Of a stretch of DNA of 64,000 nt, positions 57,188 through 64,000 are shown in pieces. Each line of letters begins with the position of its first letter. Within the stretch, counting starts at the first letter, position 1. The notes under the pieces were generated by a model. That model was not told the origin of the DNA and did not search any database. It was given only the letters and a program-made list of their open reading frames with translations. Source of the stretch: Aromatoleum tolulyticum (lineage in GTDB: Bacteria > Pseudomonadota > Gammaproteobacteria > Burkholderiales > Rhodocyclaceae); NCBI RefSeq assembly GCF_900156155.1, contig NZ_FTMD01000003.1:310001-374000 (forward strand). The letters are read 5' to 3'. A program made the position numbers and the translations under genes.

Positions 57188-57774
57188 GTTCCGGGTTTCC
57201 AGGGCAGACGGGTGATACGGGTTGCGTCGGCGCGGTGGCGGCGCCAGTTGTCCAGGTAGATCTGCGTCAGCGTGCAGTTGTCGCGCAGCACGAGCAGGTT
57301 CTCGGCGTTGCGCTTGACGGCCGATTGCGTGAAGTTGAAGGAGCCCGTGACCAGTGTGCAGACGGGGCCTTCGGCGTCGGCGATCATGACCTTGTTGTGG
57401 GCCGCGGCAAAGCGCGTCTCGAGCGATACCGGGATGCCGGCCGCGAGCAGCTCGGGCAGCACGTTGCCCTTGCCGCGCTTGTTCATCTTCGCGTCGGCGA
57501 GCACTTCGACGCGCACGCCGCGCTGGTGTGCGTCGATGAGCGCGCGCGCGATCGGCTTGCTCGTGAAGGCATAGGCCTGCACGTGCAGCGTCTTGCGCGC
57601 GTCGTCGATGACGTCGATCAGCAGCGCCTCGGGGCGGTCGGCAGGGGAAAATGCGACCTCGACCGAACCCCGCGCGGGCAGGCGCTGGCTTGCGGCGGCG
57701 CCTGACGGCGCCATGGCGATGAACGCTAGTGCGACGCCTGCGAGCAGTCGCACCGATACATCACGCCCCGGCAT
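57184..57774 (-). CDS. Exported PLD-like (Nuc) endonuclease
   Basis: 196 residues. A signal peptide (about 1-28) is followed by a single PLD half with HKD motif 'HNKVMIADAEG' and 'TGSFNFTQSA', plus 'YAFTSKPIARALIDAHQRGVRVEVLAD'. Such single-HKD proteins dimerise to form Nuc-type nucleases. It overlaps the rRNA methyltransferase 3' end by 14 bases and mscS by 4. ATG at 57774 is chosen; a longer in-frame start at 57816 lies inside the upstream gene. Confidence 0.88.
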   Translation of the reverse strand: MPGRDVSVRLLAGVALAFIAMAPSGAAASQRLPARGSVEVAFSPADRPEALLIDVIDDARKTLHVQAYAFTSKPIARALIDAHQRGVRVEVLADAKMNKRGKGNVLPELLAAGIPVSLETRFAAAHNKVMIADAEGPVCTLVTGSFNFTQSAVKRNAENLLVLRDNCTLTQIYLDNWRRHRADATRITRLPWKPGT

Positions 57775-59044
57775 CCACGCGCTCCAGCACGGCCGCGAAG
57801 AAGCCGTCGGTGTCATGCACGCGCGGCGTCAGGCGCAGGCGCTCGCCGGTGTCGAGCGCGATGCCCTGCTTGCCGAGCACCTCGGCGGCGCTCACCTGGC
57901 GGAACTCGGGATGCGCGGCGAGGAAGGCGTCGACGATGCCGTCGTTCTCCTCGGCGAGCAGGCTGCAGGTCGCATACACCAGCCGGCCACCCGGTCTGAC
58001 GAGGCGCGCAGCGGAGTCGAGGATCGCGCCCTGCTTGGCGACCATCTCGGCAACCGACTCGGGCGTCTGGCGCCACTTCAGGTCGGGGTTGCGGCGCAAG
58101 GTGCCCAGCCCGCTGCACGGTGCATCAACCAGCACGCGGTCGGCCTTGCCGGCGAGGCGTTTCACCTTGGCATCGCGCTCGTGCGCGATCAGCACCGGAT
58201 GCACGTTCGACAGACCGGCGCGGGCGAAGCGCGGCTTGAGCTTGGCGAGGCGCTTCTCCGACACGTCGAACGCATACAGTCGCCCCGTCGAGCGCATCAG
58301 CGCACCGAGTTGCAGCGTCTTGCCGCCGGCGCCGGCGCAGAAATCGACGACCAGCTCACCGCGCTTGGGCTGCACGAGGAAGCCGAGCAGCTGGCTGCCC
58401 TCGTCCTGCACCTCGAAGGAACCGTCGAGGAACAGCGGATGTTTCTGCAGCGCGGGCTTGCCGGCGAGGCGGATGCCCTGCGGCGAGTACGGGCAGGGGG
58501 CGGCGTCGATGCCGTTGACCTTGAGGGCGGCGAGCACGGCCTCGCGGTCGCTCTTCAGCACGTTCACGCGCAGGTCGAGCGGCGCGGGACGGTTGAGACT
58601 GTGCGCGAGTTCGAGCAGCGTGGCCTCGTCGTGCGTCGTCAACAGGCGCTCGGCGAGCCAGTCGGGCATGTCGGCGCGTTCGCCGAGCGAGCCTTCTTCG
58701 AGGTCCTTCGCCTTGATCCCGGAGATCCAGTCGCGCTCGGTCGCCGACGCGAGACCTTCGAAGTTGCGCATCGGCCAGCCCTCGCCGCGCGCGAGCCACG
58801 CCAGCAGCAGCGCGCGCGGACGCGCATCGTCGCCGACCAGGCGGCGCAGCCAGCGCAGGCGCCGCACGATGCCGTACACGGCCTCGGCGATGAAGCCGCG
58901 GTCGCGGTGGCCGATCTCGCGGTTCTCGCGGAAGTGCCGCGACAGCACGACGTCGGCCGGATGTTCGAAGGTGAGCACCACGCCGAGGACCTGGGCGGCG
59001 TGGATCAGCAGGCCGCGCGAGGCGGCCTCTTCATGTCTTGCCAT
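57761..59044 (-). CDS. RsmB/NOP-family RNA (cytosine-5) methyltransferase
   Basis: 427 residues. SAM-binding motif I 'VVDFCAGAGGKTLQLGALM', catalytic cysteines in 'DAPCSGLGTLRRNPDLKWR' and 'VYATCSLLAEEN', and the NusB-like N-terminal helical part. This is the RsmB group, which makes m5C in 16S rRNA; because several paralogues exist, the exact nucleotide is not assigned. It starts 9 bases after the DUF3108 gene stop. Confidence 0.88.
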   Translation of the reverse strand: MARHEEAASRGLLIHAAQVLGVVLTFEHPADVVLSRHFRENREIGHRDRGFIAEAVYGIVRRLRWLRRLVGDDARPRALLLAWLARGEGWPMRNFEGLASATERDWISGIKAKDLEEGSLGERADMPDWLAERLLTTHDEATLLELAHSLNRPAPLDLRVNVLKSDREAVLAALKVNGIDAAPCPYSPQGIRLAGKPALQKHPLFLDGSFEVQDEGSQLLGFLVQPKRGELVVDFCAGAGGKTLQLGALMRSTGRLYAFDVSEKRLAKLKPRFARAGLSNVHPVLIAHERDAKVKRLAGKADRVLVDAPCSGLGTLRRNPDLKWRQTPESVAEMVAKQGAILDSAARLVRPGGRLVYATCSLLAEENDGIVDAFLAAHPEFRQVSAAEVLGKQGIALDTGERLRLTPRVHDTDGFFAAVLERVDAGA

Positions 59045-59053
59045 AGTTGTTCT

Positions 59054-60289
59054 TCAATTTCCGATGGTTGGATGGGCGAAGGCATTGTCCTCCGCCCGCA
59101 ATTCGATCATGCCTTCTTCCGCCCGCTCGCCGCCGCTCCCCGCCACGGCGGGTTCGTCGCCGGCCGACCCCGGGGGCGACAGGCGCAGCTCGACGGCCTG
59201 CTGGTCGAGCACCTCGCCCTTGTCGTCGACGACGCGGATGCGCACCGGCAGCATGCCGTAGTTGCGTGCGAGCCAGATGTCTATCGTCAGGCTGCCGTTG
59301 CGTGCCTCGGCACGCACGCGCACGGTATCCAGCAGCCCGATCGGCAGCGGCAGCTTCTCGGGCCCGACGACCTCGACGGCCGACGGCGTGGCCTCGCGTC
59401 CGGTGATAACGTTCAGCTCGGTCGATCCGCTGACCGCGCCGACGATGCCGATCTGGTGCCACAGGCTCAGCAGATCCTGGTCGCCCGGGCGCAGGTCCGC
59501 GACACGCTCCTTGGCACCGCGCTTCATCGTCACCTTGCGCGCATCCCAGTCGAACTCGGCGCTGGCGGGCGTCTTGCGCGATTGCTCGACGCTGAAGCGC
59601 TCGGGCTTCAGGCCTTCGCGTCCGACGCTGCCCGCACTGCTCTGGGCGTAATGGAAGGAACGGAACATGCCGACGACGCCGGTCGTGCGCACGGCGACCG
59701 ACATGCGATAGCGTTTGCCGTCGTGCGACCACTCATGCTGCGCCTCGCCGACGGCGAAACCGCCTTCGCCCAGATGCACACGGAAGCGGATGCTGCCGCG
59801 CTCGGGCCAGCCGGTGACGTTGAAGCCCTTGAGGTCGGCGGCCGCGACCAACTCCGCGGCTGCGTCGGCGACGGGCGCCGCATCGACGGCCGGCGGCACC
59901 TCGTCCGCTGCCTGCACCTCGGCAGCGGCGGGCGCCGCGATGGCGATCTCGCCTGCGTCTCCGGCCGAAGGGGCCGTCAGCGGAACTGCGGGCGGCGCTT
60001 CGACCGCGCGCGCGGGACTGGGCTTCGGCTTGGGCCGCGGTTTGGGCTGTTCCCGCACGACGGGCGGCGGGGGCGCCGCGACCGCCGCGAGGTCCACGGC
60101 CGGCTTGGGCTCGGCGACCACGAGCGTCGCGTGCAGGACCGGCGGCTCGATGCCGACGTGCGCCGGCCAGCCCGGCAGACTCAGCACGAGCGCGTGCGCG
60201 ATCACCGAAGCGCCCGTCGCGAGGATCAGGATTGTCGGCTGCCGCACGCTCCGGCCCCGGCGCTGCGATCCAGGGCGGGGATCGTCCAC
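59054..60289 (-). CDS. DUF3108 protein with TonB-like proline-rich N-terminus
   Basis: 411 residues. One membrane helix (about 20-40) is followed by a Pro/Lys segment 'PPPPVVREQPKPRPKPKPSP' that resembles the TonB periplasmic linker, an Ala-rich spacer, then DUF3108 ('FRVHLGEGGFAVGEAQHEWSHDG' to 'RNYGMLPVRIRV'). Function unknown. The GTG at 60289 makes a 64-base overlap with purN; another GTG at 60247 reduces this to 22 bases, so the start is uncertain. It lies just ahead of the RNA methyltransferase. Confidence 0.8.
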   Translation of the reverse strand: MDDPRPGSQRRGRSVRQPTILILATGASVIAHALVLSLPGWPAHVGIEPPVLHATLVVAEPKPAVDLAAVAAPPPPVVREQPKPRPKPKPSPARAVEAPPAVPLTAPSAGDAGEIAIAAPAAAEVQAADEVPPAVDAAPVADAAAELVAAADLKGFNVTGWPERGSIRFRVHLGEGGFAVGEAQHEWSHDGKRYRMSVAVRTTGVVGMFRSFHYAQSSAGSVGREGLKPERFSVEQSRKTPASAEFDWDARKVTMKRGAKERVADLRPGDQDLLSLWHQIGIVGAVSGSTELNVITGREATPSAVEVVGPEKLPLPIGLLDTVRVRAEARNGSLTIDIWLARNYGMLPVRIRVVDDKGEVLDQQAVELRLSPPGSAGDEPAVAGSGGERAEEGMIELRAEDNAFAHPTIGN

Positions 60290-60906
60290 CCGGCCCCATC
60301 GACCGCTTCGTCACGCACGCGCACCTGTCCGTGCGCGGTGATCGTCAGCCGGTCCTCGACGAACCAGCGCACCGCCTGCGGGTAGATACGATGCTCCTGC
60401 TTGAGCACGCGCGCCGACAGGCTGCCCTCGTCGTCATCGGGCAACACCGGCACGACTGCCTGGATCACGACCGGTCCGCAATCGAGCTCCGGGGTCACGA
60501 AATGCACCGTCGCCCCATGCGCCCGCACGCCCGCCTCGATCGCCCGCTGGTGCGTATGCAGCCCGGGGAAGGATGGCAGCAGCGAAGGATGGATATTCAT
60601 CAGGCGCCCCGCGTAGCGGCGCACGAAGGCGTCGGTGAGCACACGCATGAAGCCGGCGAGCACGACGAGGTCGGCGCCGTGCGTGTCGATGCTCTCGGCG
60701 AGCGCGGCGTCGAAGGCTTCGCGCGACGCGAAGGCCTTGTGGTCGACGACGGCGGTCGCGATACCGTGCGCGGCGGCGAATTCGAGCCCCTTCGCGTCGG
60801 CGCGGTTGCTGATCACCGCGGCGATGCGCGCGCCCGGAATGCCCGCGTTCACGATGGCTTCCATGTTACTGCCGCGGCCGGAAATGAGGATGACAATGGA
60901 CTTCAT
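60226..60906 (-). CDS. purN: Phosphoribosylglycinamide formyltransferase
   Basis: 226 residues. 'VILISGRGSNMEAI', formyl-THF site 'RLMNIHPSLLPSFPGLHTHQRAIEAGV' with catalytic N-H-D pattern, and 'ATVHFVTPELDCGPVVIQA' identify PurN. It formylates GAR with formyl-THF, the third purine step. The C-terminal tail of about 15 residues overlaps the DUF3108 start. ATG at 60906 gives the standard N-terminus. Confidence 0.95.
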   Translation of the reverse strand: MKSIVILISGRGSNMEAIVNAGIPGARIAAVISNRADAKGLEFAAAHGIATAVVDHKAFASREAFDAALAESIDTHGADLVVLAGFMRVLTDAFVRRYAGRLMNIHPSLLPSFPGLHTHQRAIEAGVRAHGATVHFVTPELDCGPVVIQAVVPVLPDDDEGSLSARVLKQEHRIYPQAVRWFVEDRLTITAHGQVRVRDEAVDGAGWTIPALDRSAGAGACGSRQS

Positions 60907-61101
60907 GAAGGTGTTCTTGGTATTCGGTTCGGACGCGAACGCGCGCGTCGGGGGAATCGGACAGGGACCGGCGCGAGATGTTCCGCAGACAATCCGGCAC
61001 CGGCGCACGGAGGATGGATTTTCGCCAATGATACCGGAAGGGAGCCCCGGCCCCGAAACCCGGCCGGCACGCCAAGGCGACCGGGGCCGGGGCGGACTCC
61101 G

Positions 61102-61107
61102 TATAAT
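61102..61107 (+). promoter_or_regulatory. -10 box (TATAAT) upstream of mutL
   Basis: TATAAT lies 30 bases before the mutL ATG, in the 231-base divergent gap with purN. No convincing -35 hexamer is seen. Confidence 0.5.
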
Positions 61108-61137
61108 TGCGCGTTGCGCCGCCTTTCCCCCGCCCCC

Positions 61138-63036
61138 ATGCCCTCGATCCACCTGCTGTCCGACCTCCTGATCAACCAGATCGCCGCCGGCGAGGTCGTC
61201 GAACGGCCGGCCTCGGTGCTCAAGGAGGTGCTGGAGAACGCCGTCGACGCGGGCTCGCGCGCGATCGACGTGCAGCTCGAACAGGGCGGCGTACGGCGCA
61301 TCCGCGTCGCCGACGACGGCTGCGGCATCGCGAAGGACGAGCTGGCGCTCGCGCTCGAACGCCACGCGACGAGCAAGATCGCGAACCTCGACGATCTCGA
61401 GCGCGTCGGCACGATGGGCTTCCGCGGCGAGGCGCTGGCGGCGATCGCGGCGGTCGCGCGCACGACGCTCACCAGCCGCGCCGAAGGCAGCGCGCACGCG
61501 TGGCGCATCGACGGCACGGAGCGCAGCGTGGCGCCGGCGGCACTCGGCGCGGGCACCGTCGTCGATGTCGCGGATCTGTATTACAACACCCCGGCGCGGC
61601 GCAAGTTCCTGAAGTCGGAATCGACCGAATACGCGCACTGCGACGAGATGTTCCGCCGCGTCGCGCTGGCGCGCCCCGACATCGGCCTGCAGCTCGCGCA
61701 CAACGGCCGCGTCGTGCATCGCCTGCCCGCCGCGGACCACGCACGGCGCGTCGGCGCGCTGATGGGTGACGATTTCCTCGCGCAGGCGCGCGCCCTGGAT
61801 GCCGATGCGGGGCCGCTGCGCCTGTCCGGTTTTGCATCACTGCCCGCGTATTCGCGCGCGAGCCGCGACGCGCAGTATTTCTTCGTCAACGGCCGCTTCG
61901 TGCGCGACAAGCTGCTCACGCATGCGGTGCGCCAGGCCTACACGGACATCCTGCACGGCAACCGCCATCCGGCCTATGTGCTGTTCCTCGAACTCGACCC
62001 GGCGGGCGTGGACGTGAACGTCCATCCGGCCAAGATCGAGGTGCGCTTCCGCGAGGCGCGCGCGATCCACCAGTTCGTGTTCCATGCGCTGACGCGCACG
62101 CTCGCGGAGTCGGGCGCCGGTCTCGCGGCCCGCGACGAAGCGGCGGCGGTGACGACGACCGCTAGCGCCGCGTTCACGTCCGAAACGCGCACGCAGGACG
62201 AACGCCCACGCCCCTTTGGCGGCTACGGCAACGCGCCGCCGGTGCAGGGGCGGCTGGCGATGGAGTCCGCGAGCCGCAGCTATTTCGATTTCGTCGGCAC
62301 CGCGCGCGAGCCCGCAGCGGCCGCCAATCTCGCTCCAGCCACGACGCCAACGGCCAGCGCCGCACCACAGGCTTTCCGCCCCACCGCCTTCGCCCCCGCC
62401 GCGGGCCGTCCGACCGGCGCGATCGCAACGTCGCTGCCGCAGCACGCCGACGACTCCGCCCCGCTCGGCTACGCGCTCGGCCAGCTCCACGGCATCTACA
62501 TCCTCGCGCAGAACGCGAAGGGGCTCGTGCTCGTCGACATGCACGCGGCGCACGAGCGCATCCTGTACGAGAAGCTCAAGACCGTCCTCGACGGCACCCC
62601 GTCGGTGCAGCGCCTGCTGATCCCGGCGGTATTCTCGGTGAGCGCGAAGGACATGGCCGCAGCCGAGGATTGTGCCGAAGTGCTCGCCGGCATGGGTTTC
62701 GAGATCGCGCCCGCCGGTCCGCAGGAACTTGCCGTGCGCGCGGTGCCGGTGCTGCTGGCGAACGCGCCCGTGGCGGAGCTGCTGCGGAAGCTGCTCGAAG
62801 AGTTGCGCGAATACCCCGCCTCGGAAGTCGTCACGGCACGCAGGAACGAACTGCTCGCGACGATGGCCTGCCACGGCGCCGTGCGCGCACACCGCAGCCT
62901 GACCATTCCCGAGATGAATGCGCTGCTGCGCGACATGGAGGCGACCGAGCGCGCCGACCAGTGCAACCACGGCCGCCCGACCTGGACCCAGCTCACGATG
63001 GGCGACCTGGACCGCTTCTTCATGCGTGGCCAGTAG
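61138..63036 (+). CDS. mutL: DNA mismatch repair protein MutL with endonuclease motif
   Basis: 632 residues. GHKL ATPase motifs are 'QIAAGEVVERPASVLKEVLENAVDAGS', 'VADDGCGI' and 'GFRGEALAAIAAV'. A flexible Ala/Thr-rich linker (about 335-440) leads to the C-terminal domain with 'DMHAAHERILYE' (endonuclease motif, Q replaced by M, as in Neisseria MutL) and 'CNHGRPTW'. MutL couples mismatch recognition by MutS to strand nicking; the motif implies intrinsic nicking without MutH. A longer open frame upstream is antisense to purN. Confidence 0.95.
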   Translation: MPSIHLLSDLLINQIAAGEVVERPASVLKEVLENAVDAGSRAIDVQLEQGGVRRIRVADDGCGIAKDELALALERHATSKIANLDDLERVGTMGFRGEALAAIAAVARTTLTSRAEGSAHAWRIDGTERSVAPAALGAGTVVDVADLYYNTPARRKFLKSESTEYAHCDEMFRRVALARPDIGLQLAHNGRVVHRLPAADHARRVGALMGDDFLAQARALDADAGPLRLSGFASLPAYSRASRDAQYFFVNGRFVRDKLLTHAVRQAYTDILHGNRHPAYVLFLELDPAGVDVNVHPAKIEVRFREARAIHQFVFHALTRTLAESGAGLAARDEAAAVTTTASAAFTSETRTQDERPRPFGGYGNAPPVQGRLAMESASRSYFDFVGTAREPAAAANLAPATTPTASAAPQAFRPTAFAPAAGRPTGAIATSLPQHADDSAPLGYALGQLHGIYILAQNAKGLVLVDMHAAHERILYEKLKTVLDGTPSVQRLLIPAVFSVSAKDMAAAEDCAEVLAGMGFEIAPAGPQELAVRAVPVLLANAPVAELLRKLLEELREYPASEVVTARRNELLATMACHGAVRAHRSLTIPEMNALLRDMEATERADQCNHGRPTWTQLTMGDLDRFFMRGQ

Positions 63037-63226
63037 CGGCGTCGAGCTGTCCGGAATCCGCCCCCCAGCCGCCCCGACTATACGAACGACATTTCCCACC
63101 GTGCATCGCCGGTCGGCGTCAGCCCCTTCGCCGTACCTGCCCATACCAGCATTTGCTTGCAATTTCGCAGGAGTTGGCGACAGAAAGTGATGGCATGCAG
63201 ACGGCAGACGGCCTATAAATGTACAA

Positions 63227-63245
63227 GAGCGCCCAATTGGCGCTC
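63227..63245. repeat. Short inverted repeat in the mutL downstream gap
   Basis: GAGCGCC CAATT GGCGCTC forms a 7-bp stem with a 5-base loop. It is the main structured element in the 378-base gap 63037-63414; the rest contains a TATAAA at 63214-63219, a small CCCGCA/TGCGGG hairpin near 63276-63290, and no gene that I can support. Confidence 0.5.
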
Positions 63246-63414
63246 GCGTGTCGCCCTGTCCGCCTCATTCCGCCCGCATGATGCGGGAAATTTGTCGTTC
63301 ACGCTTTCATCCCATTTTGCGAAGCCCGGACGGAGCGCGCGTTTCCGGGGTTGATCCACGCGAGGACAGCAAGCACATCGACAGCATCGCGCGCGAGGCG
63401 GCTCCGAGGGAGAA

Positions 63415-64000
63415 ATGACCATGCGCATGCTATTGATGGTGTTGTGGCTGTTGTTGGCCGGAGTCACTCCGGCGACGGCCTCGGTCCAGGTATCCATCGG
63501 CATCAACCTGCCCGTATATCCACAACTCGTGCGGGTGCCCGGTTATCCGGTGTATTACGCGCCGCGGGTGGCCGGGAATTTCTTCTTCTACGACGGCCTG
63601 TACTGGGTGTTCTACGGTGAAGACTGGTACGTCAGCTCCTGGTACAACGGTCCGTGGACGCTTGTCGCGCCAATAGCCGTGCCCGTGTTCATCCTGCGCA
63701 TTCCGGTGCGCTACTACCGCGATCCGCCGATCTATTTCCGCAGCTGGCGCCGCGAGGCTCCGCCGCGCTGGCACGAACACTGGGGCGACGACTGGGCCGA
63801 ACACCGACGGGACTGGAACCGCTGGGACCGCCGCGCCGCACCGCCGCCGGCGCCGCTCCCGATCTATCAGCGACGATACTCGGGCGACCGGTATCCGCGC
63901 GACATCCGCGAACAGCGCGACCTGAGCGGCCAGCATTACCGCTATCGGCCGCGCGACGCCGCAGCGCGCGAGTTCCTGCCCCAGCCGACGCCCCCGAGAA
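63415..64000 (+). CDS. Exported aromatic/arginine-rich protein (3' end outside window)
   Basis: The first 195 codons of an ORF open at the window edge. A signal peptide (MTMRMLLMVLWLLLAGVTPA, cleavage near 'ATAS') precedes a Tyr/Trp-rich region, 'YDGLYWVFYGEDWYVSSWYNGPW', then an Arg/Trp/Asp-rich low-complexity region ('DWAEHRRDWNRWDRR'). GAGGGAGAA gives a ribosome site. It resembles secreted or outer-envelope hypothetical proteins with repeated Tyr/Trp motifs in Betaproteobacteria; function unknown. Confidence 0.75.
   Translation, partial: MTMRMLLMVLWLLLAGVTPATASVQVSIGINLPVYPQLVRVPGYPVYYAPRVAGNFFFYDGLYWVFYGEDWYVSSWYNGPWTLVAPIAVPVFILRIPVRYYRDPPIYFRSWRREAPPRWHEHWGDDWAEHRRDWNRWDRRAAPPPAPLPIYQRRYSGDRYPRDIREQRDLSGQHYRYRPRDAAAREFLPQPTPPR

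Noticed and set aside
57593-60385. 930-codon plus-strand frame
   Set aside because: Antisense to the RsmB-type, DUF3108 and PLD-like genes; no domain or ribosome site.

Overview
The window is a 64 kb piece of a GC-rich proteobacterial chromosome. It is densely packed, mostly housekeeping genes, and has no insertion sequence, prophage, integrase or CRISPR array. Gene content and order (cysTWA-cysB-cysK, purM divergent from perM-like/hda, rpsP-rimM-trmD-rplS, ilvIHC-psd-pssA, a sigma factor/DUF3619/DUF3106/RDD cluster, MutL with the DMHA endonuclease motif) point to a Betaproteobacterium, most likely Rhodocyclales (Azoarcus/Aromatoleum/Thauera-like). The taxonomic call is inference from protein families and order; no marker rRNA is present.

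Layout. 1-2830: the end of a TauC/SsuC-type ABC permease, a membrane-anchored thioredoxin-fold protein and an AlkK-like acyl-CoA synthetase. 3098-8760: sulfate uptake and cysteine synthesis (cysT, cysW, cysA, cysB, each start overlapping the previous stop; then cysK and a TruC-like pseudouridine synthase). 8883-15395: miaA, then a leftward adaptor/RND pump with a trailing polytopic membrane protein. 15543-19206: purM, and divergently a PerM-like permease, hda and a HAD phosphatase. 19364-24627: pcnB, folK, a DUF486 protein, a deoxynucleoside kinase, panB, panC and a CBS-domain protein. 24788-29411: leftward pepN, an RDD protein, DUF3106, DUF3619 and a sigma factor.

29532-34517: ilvI, ilvH, ilvC, then psd and pssA for phosphatidylethanolamine synthesis. 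34681-38617: a YejM-like membrane sulfatase-fold protein followed by an OmpR-type regulator and a histidine kinase. 38684-43928: a TerB/DUF697-type protein, a PhoPQ-like two-component pair with a PepSY protein and, divergently, three cytochrome genes (DUF1924 c-type, dihaem c-type, cytochrome b561). 44094-45819: leuA behind a leucine-rich leader peptide. 45879-49724: DUF2069, WrbA, YihY and a PilZ-domain protein. 49922-51958: the S16-RimM-TrmD-L19 operon. 52071-57187: a small lipoprotein, tRNA-Ser(GCU), lysC, a small XRE-type regulator with a palindrome at its promoter, a radical SAM protein, queD and an MscS channel. 57184-64000: a PLD-like nuclease, an RsmB-type methyltransferase, DUF3108, purN, mutL, and an aromatic-rich exported protein cut by the window end.

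The most interesting signals are regulatory or genetic rather than a new mobile system. They are: (i) an unannotated Leu-rich leader ORF, possibly leaderless, ahead of leuA; (ii) a sigma-factor gene whose only sensible start is CTG with a good Shine-Dalgarno; (iii) a PepSY-PhoPQ-like module facing a cytochrome operon across a TGAAC direct repeat; (iv) a YejM-like protein that keeps sulfatase-type residues and sits beside its own two-component system; (v) a palindrome placed at the predicted +1 of a small XRE regulator. I did not find convincing evidence of a wholly new defence, CRISPR or mobile system.
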